Program-made: the position numbers and the translations under genes
Shown: positions 23,983 to 32,298 of the stretch, in pieces
Numbering within the stretch: the stretch's first letter is position 1
Layout: every line of letters starts with the position of its first letter
Source of the DNA: Planctomycetota bacterium
Lineage (GTDB): Bacteria; Planctomycetota; UBA1135; GCA-002686595
Assembly (NCBI GenBank): GCA_029259595.1
Contig: JAJDEW010000170.1
Location: forward strand, 1 to 38,325
Reading direction: 5' to 3'
DNA length: 38,325 bases
Notes under the pieces: model-generated
Database searches by the model: none
What the model was told of the DNA's origin: nothing
Seen by the model: the letters and a program-made list of their open reading frames with translations, nothing else

Positions 23983-25311
23983 ATGACTCAGGCTTCACGC
24001 ATACGGGCGCGGCAGCGTCTAGGAAAGTACCGGATCGAGACACGGCTCGCCCAGGGCGGGTTCGCGGACGTCTTCCGGGCCTACGACACGATCGAGGGCA
24101 TCCGCGTGGCCCTCAAGGTCCCCCAGCCCGAGCTCCTGAGCCCGAGCCTCCTGGAGGACTTCAAGAAGGAGGTCCGTCTCACCGCGCGGCTCGACCACCC
24201 GCACATCCTCAAGATCAAGAACGCGAGCTACCTGGGCGAGCACTTCGTGATCGTCTACCACCTCGGAGACGGGGCCCTCTCCGACCGGCTGACGCGGCGC
24301 ATTTCGTTCGAGACCGCCTTCGATTTCGGCGAGCAGATCCTCGATGCGCTGGCCCACGCGCACGCGCACCGACTGGTGCACTGCGACGTCAAGCCCGACA
24401 ACCTGATCGTCTTCCAAGGCAAGCACCTGCGGCTGACGGACTTCGGCCTCGCCAAGGTGTCGATGCGGACGGTCCATGCCTCGGGCTCGGGCACCCTCGG
24501 CTACATGGCGCCCGAGCAAGCGATGGGACGCCCATCGCTGCGCTCCGATGTCTTTTCCGCGGGTCTGATCCTGTACAGGATGTTTGCGGGCGTGCTCCAC
24601 GAGTGGCCCTTCGAGTGGCCTCCGCCCGGCGCGGCGCGAGCGCGGCTCAAATTGCATCCGGACCTGTTCGACCTGCTGCGGCGCAGCCTCGAGATCGATC
24701 CGCGCAAGCGCTTCCGAGATGCCGGGCAGATGTACGACGCCTTGGTCGGCATGCGCGCGCGCGCCCTGCGCTTCGCACGCGCCAAGAGCCGAGCGCGCGT
24801 GACCAAGTCGTCCCGCACGGATTGGCGCGCGGCACGCCTGCGCCAATTCAAGCGCAACTACCAGTCGGCGCTCGAGGCACGGCTCGCGTGCAGGAAGTGC
24901 GACGGCCCGGTCTCGGCCACGATGGTGGCTTGCCCCTGGTGCAGCGCGCCCCGCAAGATCCTGCGGGAGGACACGCCCTATCCCGCGCGCTGCCCACGCT
25001 GCCGGCGCGGCTCGAAGCTGGACTGGTGCTACTGTCCTTGGTGCTACGGCGCGAGCATCGGACCCCTCTCCGACCGCGAGTATGGCGACAAGCGCTACGT
25101 CGAACGCTGTGCCAACAAGAAGTGCTCCCGTCGCCAGCTCATGCCCTTCATGCGCTATTGCCCCTGGTGCCGCACGAAGGTCAAGAAGCCGACGGTGGTT
25201 GCCGGCGTGAAGGAAACCTGTCCGAAGTGCCATTGGATGGTGCTCGGCGACTACTGGAAGTCCTGTCCCTGGTGCGCGCACTCCCTCGTCCACGGCGCGA
25301 AGCGCCGCTAA
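23983..25311 (+). CDS. Ser/Thr protein kinase with four C-terminal zinc ribbons
   Basis: 442 residues, no membrane segment. Kinase domain at about 15-255: a degenerate Gly loop AQGGFADVF, catalytic Lys45 in VALK, HCDVKPDN with Asp135 (an HCD rather than HRD kinase), DFG at 153-155, APE at 176-178. A basic linker (260-300) leads to eight Cys pairs: 303/306, 317/320, 337/340, 351/354, 376/381, 393/396, 413/416 and 428/431, with CPWC recurring four times. Consecutive pairs are 10-12 residues apart, so they would make four zinc ribbons. A PP2C phosphatase gene follows after 4 bp, making a kinase/phosphatase pair in the cytoplasm. The ribbons probably bind nucleic acid or protein and may direct the kinase to its target; that is inference. 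Confidence 0.92.
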   Translation: MTQASRIRARQRLGKYRIETRLAQGGFADVFRAYDTIEGIRVALKVPQPELLSPSLLEDFKKEVRLTARLDHPHILKIKNASYLGEHFVIVYHLGDGALSDRLTRRISFETAFDFGEQILDALAHAHAHRLVHCDVKPDNLIVFQGKHLRLTDFGLAKVSMRTVHASGSGTLGYMAPEQAMGRPSLRSDVFSAGLILYRMFAGVLHEWPFEWPPPGAARARLKLHPDLFDLLRRSLEIDPRKRFRDAGQMYDALVGMRARALRFARAKSRARVTKSSRTDWRAARLRQFKRNYQSALEARLACRKCDGPVSATMVACPWCSAPRKILREDTPYPARCPRCRRGSKLDWCYCPWCYGASIGPLSDREYGDKRYVERCANKKCSRRQLMPFMRYCPWCRTKVKKPTVVAGVKETCPKCHWMVLGDYWKSCPWCAHSLVHGAKRR

Positions 25312-25315
25312 GCCG

Positions 25316-26176
25316 ATGAAATCACCCGAAGATGCCGTGCGCTTCGTCGAGCGCGACATGCAGGACATCGAGGAGTTCCCGATCGGAGCGGGGCTCGCGG
25401 TCGTCTTTACGCATTCCTCGCCGACCAAGGACACTCCGAACGAGGACGCCGCCGCCTTGATCCCGCTGTCCGCGGATCGCGCCGTCCTCGTGATCGCCGA
25501 CGGGGCGGGAGGAGCGCGGGGTGGAGCGCAGGCCTCCAGCACGACGATCTACGAGCTGACCGCCGCGCTCGAACACGCCGCGCGAGAGGGCCGCGATCTG
25601 CGCGAGGCCATTCTGGACGGCATCGAGAACGCAAATCGCGAGGTCACCACGCTCGGAATCGGCGCGGCGTCGACGGTCGCGGCCGTCGAGCTGAACGGCA
25701 ACCGGATGCGCCCCTACCACGTCGGCGACTCCGAGATCCTGGTCGTGGGCCAGAAGGGCAAGTTCAAGCTCCAGACGGTCGCACACTCTCCGATGGGCTA
25801 CGCCGTCGAGAGCGGCTTTCTGTCGGAGGACCAGGCGATGGTCCACGAGGATCGCCACTTCGTCTACAACATGATCGGCACGTCGGAGATGCGCATCGAG
25901 CTCGGTCCGATGATCGAGCTCTCGGCGCGCGACACGGTCGTCGTGGCCTGCGACGGGCTCTTCGACAACCTGACGAGCCACGAGATCGGCGAGATGATGC
26001 GCAGCGGCGACCTGGCGACCGCGACCCGCAACATGGTCGACGAGTGTTCGCGCCGCATGACGACGCTCTCCGCGGACCTGCCGTCCAAGCCGGACGACCT
26101 GACGATCATCACCTTTCGATTGGAGAGCCCGGCGGCCGTGCGCGGAACAGATTCTCCGGATCGCGAAAGGCCTTGA
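25316..26176 (+). CDS. PP2C-family Ser/Thr phosphatase
   Basis: 286 residues. Metal-binding aspartates of PPM phosphatases are in place: Asp44 in NEDA, Asp62 in ADGAGG, Asp138 in VGDSE, Asp213 in CDGLFDN, and DDLTIITF at 260-267. Single-domain, soluble, so a plausible partner that reverses the kinase encoded 4 bp upstream. The last ~17 residues after ITFRLESP run into the convergent VOC gene, so the two coding regions overlap by 68 bp tail to tail; this tail carries no domain content. Closest by pattern to bacterial PrpC/Stp-like phosphatases. Confidence 0.92.
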   Translation: MKSPEDAVRFVERDMQDIEEFPIGAGLAVVFTHSSPTKDTPNEDAAALIPLSADRAVLVIADGAGGARGGAQASSTTIYELTAALEHAAREGRDLREAILDGIENANREVTTLGIGAASTVAAVELNGNRMRPYHVGDSEILVVGQKGKFKLQTVAHSPMGYAVESGFLSEDQAMVHEDRHFVYNMIGTSEMRIELGPMIELSARDTVVVACDGLFDNLTSHEIGEMMRSGDLATATRNMVDECSRRMTTLSADLPSKPDDLTIITFRLESPAAVRGTDSPDRERP

Positions 26177-26558
26177 ACTCGAGCGCGTTCCCACTCGGGT
26201 CGCGCACGAAGAACGTGCCCTGCTCGCCGACCTGAGCGGCGAACCGGACGTGCGGAGCCAGCAGGAAGTCGACGCCCGCAGCGCGCAGGCGCGCGCCCAG
26301 GGCCTCCCACTCACCCCAGGAGAGCACGAGTCCGAAGTGGCGCACGGGAACGTCGTCGCCGTCGACCTCGTTCGTCGCGACCGCCTTCGCGCCCGCGACG
26401 AGGTGCGCCGTGATCTGGTGCCCGAAGAACGAGAAGTCGATCCAGGTCGACGACGTCCGACCGACGGCGCAGCCGAGCGTGCCCGCGTAGAAGGCGCGCG
26501 CGGCTACGAGGTCGTCCACCGGGAAGGCCAGGTGAAAGGGATGCTCCGGAGGCACCAT
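26109..26558 (-). CDS. VOC-fold (glyoxalase/dioxygenase superfamily) protein
   Basis: 149 residues with two beta-alpha-beta-beta-beta modules: HPFHLAFPVDDLVAARAFYAGTLGC followed by WIDFSFFGHQITAHL, then VRHFGLVLSWGEWEALGARLRAAGVDFLLAP and GTFFVRDPSGNALEFKAF. Metal-ligand positions are plausible at His9 in the first strand, His in RHFGL, and Glu in NALEFK. The FFGHQI-type motif is common in unassigned VOC proteins. It is the last gene of the nine-gene run, 11 bp after the LeuB-like gene. Methylmalonyl-CoA epimerase also has this fold, but I see no motif that singles it out, so the reaction is open. Confidence 0.82.
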   Translation of the reverse strand: MVPPEHPFHLAFPVDDLVAARAFYAGTLGCAVGRTSSTWIDFSFFGHQITAHLVAGAKAVATNEVDGDDVPVRHFGLVLSWGEWEALGARLRAAGVDFLLAPHVRFAAQVGEQGTFFVRDPSGNALEFKAFRDPENLFRARPPGSPIER

Positions 26559-26569
26559 CGGCGCGACGC

Positions 26570-27637
26570 TCAGACCTTCGCGGCGACGTTCTTGAGCTCT
26601 CCGAGGACCATGTCACCGACTTCCGACGTCGCGTGCTGCCCCGTGCCGACGCCCTTGAGACGCCCGGAACGCAGGAGCTCCGCGATCGTCGTCTCGACGG
26701 CCTTGCTGGCCTGCTTTTCGCCCACGTAGTCGAGCATCATGCTGATGGCCATGATCGAGGCGGCCGGCGAGGCGACGCCCTTGTTCGCGTACTTCGGGGC
26801 CGAGCCGTGGATCGGCTCGAACAGACTGACGCGACCGGGGTGCAGGTTGCCGCTGGCCGCGATGCCCATGCCGCCCTGCAGCATGGCCGCCAAATCGGTC
26901 ACGATGTCGCCGAACAGGTTCGTGGTCACGGCGACGTCGAACCACTCGGGGTTCTTGATCATCCACATGCAGGCGGCGTCGACGTAGGCGTGATCGGTCT
27001 TGACGTCGGGATACTCCCGGGCGACCTCGGCGAAGGTCCGGGTCCAGATGTCATGCGCGCGGACCGCGTTCGCCTTGTCGATCAGCGTGACCTGCTTGCG
27101 AGGGCGATTCATCGCGAGCTCGAAAGAGAAGCGAATCGCGCGTTCGACTCCGAAGCGCGAGTAGACCATCGTCTGCGTCGCGATCTCGCTCGCCTGCCCC
27201 TTGTGACAGAAGCCGTGCATGCCCGCGTAGGCGCCTTCGGTGTTCTCGCGCACGATCAGCATGTTGATGTCGTCGACGGTCTTGCCCTTGAGGGGGCAGA
27301 GCCGCTCGTCGAACAGCTTGATCGGCCGCAGGTTGATGTAGAGATCGAGCTCGAAGCGCATCTTCGCGATGATGCCGTACTCGATCAAACCCACCGGCGC
27401 GCGCGGATCACCGATCGCACCCAGGAAGATCGCATCCATCCCCTTGACCTCTTCGAAGGCCGCATCGGGAAAGATCTCGTCCGTCTTCAGGTAGTGATCG
27501 GTTCCGAACGGGTACTCGTTCCGCTTCACCTTGAAGCCAAAGACCTCGCCGGCCGCGTCGAGCACACGCATCGCTTCCTTCGTGACCTCGGGGCCGATTC
27601 CGTCACCAGCGACGACGGCGATATTGTATTCGTTCAT
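26570..27637 (-). CDS. leuB: 3-isopropylmalate dehydrogenase-like enzyme
   Basis: 355 residues from ATG 27637; the longer open frame upstream is a shadow of the next gene. Beta-decarboxylating dehydrogenase: GDGIGPEV at 11-18, VRENTEGAYAG with Tyr137, Lys188 in LIDKAN, Asp220, Asp244 and Asp248 as metal ligands, and NAD-loop EPIHGSAPKYANKG. The substrate-loop segment IEYGIIAKMRFELDLYINLRP lacks the Ser/Asn of isocitrate dehydrogenase and keeps a Glu like LeuB; overall it resembles actinobacterial-type LeuB. It would oxidise and decarboxylate 3-isopropylmalate or a similar 2-alkylmalate with NAD. It follows the fused LeuD-LeuC gene by 20 bp. The ENTEG motif is also found in homoisocitrate and tartrate dehydrogenases, so the gene symbol is my best reading and not certain. 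Confidence 0.82.
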   Translation of the reverse strand: MNEYNIAVVAGDGIGPEVTKEAMRVLDAAGEVFGFKVKRNEYPFGTDHYLKTDEIFPDAAFEEVKGMDAIFLGAIGDPRAPVGLIEYGIIAKMRFELDLYINLRPIKLFDERLCPLKGKTVDDINMLIVRENTEGAYAGMHGFCHKGQASEIATQTMVYSRFGVERAIRFSFELAMNRPRKQVTLIDKANAVRAHDIWTRTFAEVAREYPDVKTDHAYVDAACMWMIKNPEWFDVAVTTNLFGDIVTDLAAMLQGGMGIAASGNLHPGRVSLFEPIHGSAPKYANKGVASPAASIMAISMMLDYVGEKQASKAVETTIAELLRSGRLKGVGTGQHATSEVGDMVLGELKNVAAKV

Positions 27638-27657
27638 TGCTCTTCGATTTTGAGGTG

Positions 27658-29664
27658 TCAGGCGCCGGAGGCACCGACGGGTTGGCGGAACATGCCCGGA
27701 CGATAGGAGGCGATGTGACCGAGGACGGCGCTCGCGGCCACGGACAGCGGCGAAGCCAGGTACAGCTTGCCCGGACCGCTGCGGCCCGTGAAGTTGCGGT
27801 TGATCGCGCTGACCGTCACCTGGTCGGGCGTCTCGGAAACGCCGGGGCCACAGCCAATGCAGGCGCCGCAGCCCGGATGAATCACGTGGACGCCGGCCTT
27901 GGCGAAGATCTCCAGGTAGCCCTTGGCACGGGCGTACTCCTGGACGGACTCGCTCCCGAATTGAATGTACATGTGGACGCCCGGAGCAAGGCTTCGACCG
28001 GACTCGACGGCTTCTCCGAGAACCTGGGCGTAGAAGTCGAGGTCGCGCTCCTTGCCGGCAGTGCAAGAGCCCCCGTAGGCGATGTCGATCGCGACCTTGT
28101 CGAGCTGCGCGATCGCGACGCCGTAGGTCGGATCACCTGGCTCGGCAACCATCGGTTCGATCGCCGAGAGATCGATCGTGTGGACGCCACCGGCGTACTC
28201 GGCACCGGCATCGGGCCGCACGAAGCGCGCCTCGAACGAAGCGGCGGAGGCGCCCGCGCGGCGCGCAGCCAGCCACTCGGCCGTCACCGTGTCCCCTTCG
28301 CAGATGCCGGACTTGGCCGAGCACTCGGTCGCCATGTTGGTCAGCGTCGCGCGCTCGTCCATGTCGAGCGAAGCGAGGCCGGGGCCGCCGAACTCCATCA
28401 CCCGGTCGAGCGTGTCCTCGTTCACCGCGTGGTGCTTCAGGATGTGCAAGATCACGTCCTTCGCAGTGACGCTGGGCGCGAGGCGACCGGTCAGCTCGAA
28501 GCGGATCGACTCGGGCACGCGCACGAGCGTGAAGCCCGAGTAGATGAGCGCGGCGTACTCCGTCGCACCGACGCCGTAGGAGAGCGCGTTGTTGCCCCCG
28601 CCCATGCAGGTGTGCGAATCCGTGGCCTGGATGAAGTCGCCCGGGTCGACGAACTGCTCACGGGCCACCTGGTGGCAGATGCCAGGCGAGACGCCGTCGC
28701 GCGCGGAGTAGTCGCGCACGCCCGTATGCTGTTGGAACTCGCGCTGCAGGTCGCGCAGCGTCTGAATCTGGTCCGCGAAGGGAGCCATCTTCTTGACGCC
28801 GTCGGCGTACAGGAGGTGATCCTCGAACACCGCGAACTTCGAGGGGTTCTGCACGACGTAGTCCGCGCCGTATTCCTGCGCCAGGAAATGGTGCACTTGC
28901 GCGGTGGTGAACTCGTGGCTGTAGCCGCCGTCCACCTTGACCAGGCAAGTGTCCCCGGGCTCGACCCAAGACGCGCCTTCGACGCCAACGAGGTGGGAGC
29001 CGATCAGCTTCTCCGCCATCGTCATCGGGCGCTCGCCGGTCGTGGGCGGATCGATCTTGATCTCGCCCGAGCGCACCTTCGCCGCGAACGGGAACAGGCC
29101 TCCGCACTCGAGGATCCGTCGCGTCAGGTCGTCATACTGCCCCGTGAACTCCTCGAGCGGGATCTCTTCTCCGGCTTGCAAGCGCGCGAGCTGCTCGTAG
29201 GTCCCCATGAGCTGCCCGAGGTTGATGTTGTTGCGCGCATGGATCGGCGCGAACGACGCCGCGATGACCAGCTCGATCCCCGACCACTTCTCGGCCTGGG
29301 GCGCCGTCTCGCGGCTCGACCCGGTCCCCTTGCGGTTGCCCGACACGATCACCTGGAAGCCGCCGTCCAGGAGCGCCCGCGACTCGAAGACCCGCTCGCG
29401 CTGCGCGTCGACGAGCCCGGCATAGGCGTCGAGCGCGATGTCTTCCGGTCGGTGTCGGAAACACACCCAGGCCGGGGTCATCACGTCGGTATTGATGTCG
29501 TCGAGCAACGTTTCCGCCTCGACGTCCGCCATGCGCAGGTCGAGCTCGCCGCGTAGCTGCTTGCGGATCGTCTCGGGGTCTTTCGTCAGAAAGAGCACGC
29601 GCTTGTTCGGGTCGAGCGCGACGACGCGCTTGCCGTCGGGACGTGTTTGGATGAGGGAACTCAC
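27658..29664 (-). CDS. Fused LeuD-LeuC-type aconitase-family hydro-lyase
   Basis: 668 residues in one chain. The small swivel domain comes first (about 50-200: DDINTDVMTP at 55-64, VSGNRKGTGSSRE at 107-119, FAPIHARNNINLG), then the large Fe-S domain (about 215-650). Expected cluster ligands are Cys534 (GGSCTAGKERD) and Cys599/Cys602 (HPGCGACIGCGPG). The DSH motif is DSHTCMGGGNNAL, where most isopropylmalate isomerases have DSHTxTHGA, so this is an atypical branch. The swivel-first order is like AcnB without its HEAT domain, and unlike LeuC and LeuD, which are separate proteins. It would isomerise a hydroxy-diacid by dehydration and rehydration. The LeuB-like partner downstream suggests isopropylmalate or a close analogue. 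Substrate is inference. Confidence 0.85.
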   Translation of the reverse strand: MSSLIQTRPDGKRVVALDPNKRVLFLTKDPETIRKQLRGELDLRMADVEAETLLDDINTDVMTPAWVCFRHRPEDIALDAYAGLVDAQRERVFESRALLDGGFQVIVSGNRKGTGSSRETAPQAEKWSGIELVIAASFAPIHARNNINLGQLMGTYEQLARLQAGEEIPLEEFTGQYDDLTRRILECGGLFPFAAKVRSGEIKIDPPTTGERPMTMAEKLIGSHLVGVEGASWVEPGDTCLVKVDGGYSHEFTTAQVHHFLAQEYGADYVVQNPSKFAVFEDHLLYADGVKKMAPFADQIQTLRDLQREFQQHTGVRDYSARDGVSPGICHQVAREQFVDPGDFIQATDSHTCMGGGNNALSYGVGATEYAALIYSGFTLVRVPESIRFELTGRLAPSVTAKDVILHILKHHAVNEDTLDRVMEFGGPGLASLDMDERATLTNMATECSAKSGICEGDTVTAEWLAARRAGASAASFEARFVRPDAGAEYAGGVHTIDLSAIEPMVAEPGDPTYGVAIAQLDKVAIDIAYGGSCTAGKERDLDFYAQVLGEAVESGRSLAPGVHMYIQFGSESVQEYARAKGYLEIFAKAGVHVIHPGCGACIGCGPGVSETPDQVTVSAINRNFTGRSGPGKLYLASPLSVAASAVLGHIASYRPGMFRQPVGASGA

Positions 29665-29701
29665 GGTGTGGACTCCAGTCGAGGGAAGCGGAGGGCCGGG
29701 C

Positions 29702-30907
29702 TCAGGCAGCAGGGTTCTCGATCAGGATCGCGATGCCCTGTCCCCCACCGATGCAGGCGGAGGCGACGCCGTAGCGCTTGCCGCTGCGACGCAGTTGCAT
29801 CATCAGCGTCAGGACCAGGCGCGAACCGGTCGCGCCCAGCGGGTGGCCGAGCGAGATCGCACCGCCGTTGACGTTGACCTTGTCGCGATCCAATCCCAGC
29901 TCCTTCTCACAGCCCAGGTACTGGGCCGCGAAGGCCTCGTTGATCTCGAACAGGTCCACGTCGCCGACGCCGAGACCGGCGCGCTCGAGGCAGGCCCGGA
30001 TGGCGGGCACGGGGCCGATACCCATCTCGCTCGGGTCGACACCGACGCGGGCCCAAGAGCGAATCGAAGCGAACACGTCGAGCCCGTCCGCCTTCGCGCG
30101 GTCCGCCGCGGTGACGACCAAGGCCGCCGCACCGTCCACGATCCCGCTCGCATTGCCGGCCGTGACCGTGCCGTCCTTGCCGAAGGCCGCGCGCAGCTTC
30201 GAAAGCGCCTCGAGCGACGTGCCGGGCTTGATGTGGTCGTCGGTATCGATCGTGATCGGCCCCTTGCGCGTCTCGATGACGAAGGGCGCGATCTCTTCGG
30301 CGAAGCGACCCTCTTGCACGGCGGCGGCTCCGAGCTGGTGGCTTCGGAGCGCGAAGACGTCCTGGTCTGCACGGGCGATCGTGAGGCGCTTCGCGATCTT
30401 TTCGGCCGTCTCGGCCATGAAGAGGCCGCATCCCGGGTCCTTCAGCGACGCGAACAAGAGATCCTCGAGCTGAGGTGCCGAGCCGAAACGGAAGCCCTCG
30501 CGCGCCCCGTGCAGGACGAACGGTGCCTGGCTCATGTTCTCCATGCCGCCGGCGAGCACCGTGCGCGCCTCGTCGAGCTGGATCAGCTGCGCTCCCTGAA
30601 TGATCGACTCGATGCCCGACCCGCACAACCGGTTCACAGTGACCGCCGGCGTCGCCTGCGGCGCCCCCGCCTTGAGCCCCACGTGGCGCGCGCCGTAGAT
30701 GGCGTCGTTCGAGGTCTGCAAGGCGTTGCCCATCACGACGTGGTCGATCGACTCGGGGTCGATCTTGGCGCGCTCGATGGCGGCTTTCGACGCGTGAGCC
30801 GCGAGGTCGATGGCCGTGACGTCCTTGAGCTTGCCGTAGCCCGGCGTGCCCGAGTACTCGCACATCGGAGTGCGCGCTCCGCCGACGATGACGATGGATT
30901 TCGACAT
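29702..30907 (-). CDS. Acetyl-CoA acetyltransferase (thiolase), second copy
   Basis: 401 residues. Thiolase signatures: nucleophile Cys95 in NRLCGSG, ENMSQAPF, NGGAISLGHPLGATG with the catalytic His, and C-terminal Cys in CIGGGQG. It condenses two acetyl-CoA to acetoacetyl-CoA or cleaves 3-ketoacyl-CoA. The NRLCGSG and CIGGGQG forms resemble PhaA/AtoB-type biosynthetic thiolases. It lies 108 bp after the enoyl-CoA hydratase gene, a gap containing two hairpins, and 37 bp before the aconitase-family gene. It is only moderately similar to the first thiolase of this operon, so the two may differ in chain-length preference. Confidence 0.93.
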   Translation of the reverse strand: MSKSIVIVGGARTPMCEYSGTPGYGKLKDVTAIDLAAHASKAAIERAKIDPESIDHVVMGNALQTSNDAIYGARHVGLKAGAPQATPAVTVNRLCGSGIESIIQGAQLIQLDEARTVLAGGMENMSQAPFVLHGAREGFRFGSAPQLEDLLFASLKDPGCGLFMAETAEKIAKRLTIARADQDVFALRSHQLGAAAVQEGRFAEEIAPFVIETRKGPITIDTDDHIKPGTSLEALSKLRAAFGKDGTVTAGNASGIVDGAAALVVTAADRAKADGLDVFASIRSWARVGVDPSEMGIGPVPAIRACLERAGLGVGDVDLFEINEAFAAQYLGCEKELGLDRDKVNVNGGAISLGHPLGATGSRLVLTLMMQLRRSGKRYGVASACIGGGQGIAILIENPAA

Positions 30908-30929
30908 GTTCTCGTTTCCGGAAGGGAGA

Positions 30930-30996
30930 GGGCGGCCAACGCCGCCCGGAGCGGGATGAGCGGGATACGAACGGATGGCGAGATCGCGACCTCGCC
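30930..30996 (-). other. Two intra-operon hairpins upstream of the second thiolase
   Basis: GGGCGGC-CAAC-GCCGCCC at 30930-30947 is a perfect 7-bp GC stem with a 4-nt loop, 22 bp upstream of the thiolase ATG. GGCGAG-8 nt-CTCGCC at 30977-30996 is a 6-bp stem. No T-run follows on the minus strand. They may attenuate, process or terminate the transcript between the hydratase and thiolase genes. Confidence 0.45.
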
Positions 30997-31015
30997 GGGC
31001 GGAAGGAAGGACCGG

Positions 31016-31798
31016 TCAGCGACCCTGGAACTCGGGTTTGCGCTTCTCGAGGAAGGCGGCCATGCCCTCCTTCATGTCGGAGGTCGAGGCCGCGAGACCG
31101 AAAAGGTCACATTCGAGGATTTCGCCCTCGCGCTGGGGCATGTTCGAGCCGCGGCTGATCGCCTCGATGGCGAAGCGCAGGGCCACGGGACCCCGCGAAA
31201 GGATGGTCTCGACCATCTTCATGGTCCCTTCGCGGAGCTCGTCAGGGGCGAAGAGCCGGTTGACGATGCCGACACGGTGGGCTTCCTCGGCCGAGAACAT
31301 GTCGCCCGTCAGGATCCACTCGCGCGCCACGCCGGGACCGGCCACGCGGCTGAGGCGCTGCGTCCCACCGTAGCCCGGAATGATGCCGAGGCTGACTTCC
31401 GGAAGACCCAGCTTGGCCTTCGTGCTGGCCGTGCGCAGGTTGCAGGCCAGTGCCAGCTCGAGGCCGCCGCCCAAGGCGAAGCCGTTGATCATCGCGATCG
31501 TCGGCTTGCCCATGTGCTCGACGCGCGCAAAGACCTGCTGGCCTCGGTAGGCCAGCTCTTTGGCCGACAGCGGCGTCATCGTGGACAGCTCCTTGATGTC
31601 GGCACCCGCCACGAAGGCCTTGTCCCCGGCTCCCGTGATGACGAGCACGCGCACGCTCTCGTTCTCGCGACAGTGGTCGAAGGCGTCGGCGAGGTCGGTC
31701 AGCGTCTGCGCGTTGAGCGCATTGAGCTTGGCCTCACGGTTGATCGTCAGGTGCGCGACGCCGTCTTGGATGTCGAGCAGCAGGTTTTCGTAGCTCAT
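31016..31798 (-). CDS. Enoyl-CoA hydratase (crotonase)
   Basis: 260 residues. Both catalytic acids of true hydratases are present: Glu114 in GGGLELALACNLR and Glu134 in LPEVSLGIIPGYGGTQRL. The oxyanion-hole segment is AFVAGADIKEL. It adds water to trans-2-enoyl-CoA (crotonyl-CoA to 3-hydroxybutyryl-CoA) or the reverse. Compared with the single-Glu isomerase at 15836-16588 it is the hydratase member of this genome segment. It lies 4 bp after the cyclophilin gene, so is co-transcribed with it. Confidence 0.94.
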   Translation of the reverse strand: MSYENLLLDIQDGVAHLTINREAKLNALNAQTLTDLADAFDHCRENESVRVLVITGAGDKAFVAGADIKELSTMTPLSAKELAYRGQQVFARVEHMGKPTIAMINGFALGGGLELALACNLRTASTKAKLGLPEVSLGIIPGYGGTQRLSRVAGPGVAREWILTGDMFSAEEAHRVGIVNRLFAPDELREGTMKMVETILSRGPVALRFAIEAISRGSNMPQREGEILECDLFGLAASTSDMKEGMAAFLEKRKPEFQGR

Positions 31799-31802
31799 GG
31801 GA

Positions 31803-32294
31803 TCAGCGCTGAATGGTGACCTTGTTGACGACGACGGGTGCCACGGGCGTGGACTCCTCGCCGCTGATGCCGCGCTCGACCTTGGCCGTCGCGATCTTGT
31901 CGAGCGTGTCTTCCCCCTCGACGAGCTGCCCGAAGGCCGTGTACTCGCCGTTCAGGAAGGCCGCTTCGCCGTGACAGATGAAGAACTGGCTGCCCGCCGA
32001 GTTCGGGTCGGAGCTGCGCGCCATGGACAGGATGCCCTTCGTGTGGGCCGTGTCGTTGAACTCGGCGTCGATCGTGTAGCCGGGCCCTCCGGTGCCGGTC
32101 CCCTTGGGGCAGCCGCCCTGGATCATGAAGCCCTTGATGACGCGGTGGAACTTCGTCCCGTTGTAGAAGCCGTCCTCGGCCAGCTTGACGAAGTTCTGGA
32201 CGTGCCCCGGGGCCTTGTCCGCGAAGAATTCGAGCTTCATCGTCCCCTCGGTCGTTTCGAGGACGGCGGTCACGTTGGAAAGATCGTCGCTCAT
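31803..32294 (-). CDS. Cyclophilin-type peptidyl-prolyl cis-trans isomerase, cytoplasmic
   Basis: 163 residues from ATG 32294, preceded by GAGGTGA, a good ribosome site that includes the stop of the upstream gene. Cyclophilin core: APGHVQNFVKLAEDGFYNGTKFHRVIKGFMIQGG (catalytic Arg in FHRVI), then GILSMARSSDPNSAGSQFFI and NGEYTAFGQLVEG. No signal peptide, so cytoplasmic, unlike the paralogue immediately upstream. It assists folding by proline isomerisation. Its place between acyl-CoA dehydrogenase and hydratase genes is unusual. Confidence 0.93.
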   Translation of the reverse strand: MSDDLSNVTAVLETTEGTMKLEFFADKAPGHVQNFVKLAEDGFYNGTKFHRVIKGFMIQGGCPKGTGTGGPGYTIDAEFNDTAHTKGILSMARSSDPNSAGSQFFICHGEAAFLNGEYTAFGQLVEGEDTLDKIATAKVERGISGEESTPVAPVVVNKVTIQR

Positions 32295-32298
32295 GGCA

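Noticed and set aside
26109..26558. Methylmalonyl-CoA epimerase as the identity of the VOC protein
   Set aside because: It would fit the acyl-CoA neighbours, but the residues I can see match general VOC proteins and no epimerase-specific pattern is evident.
27637..31819. Long plus-strand frames across the aconitase, thiolase and hydratase genes
   Set aside because: Shadows of minus-strand genes with complete catalytic motifs; the plus-strand products have no recognisable domain.
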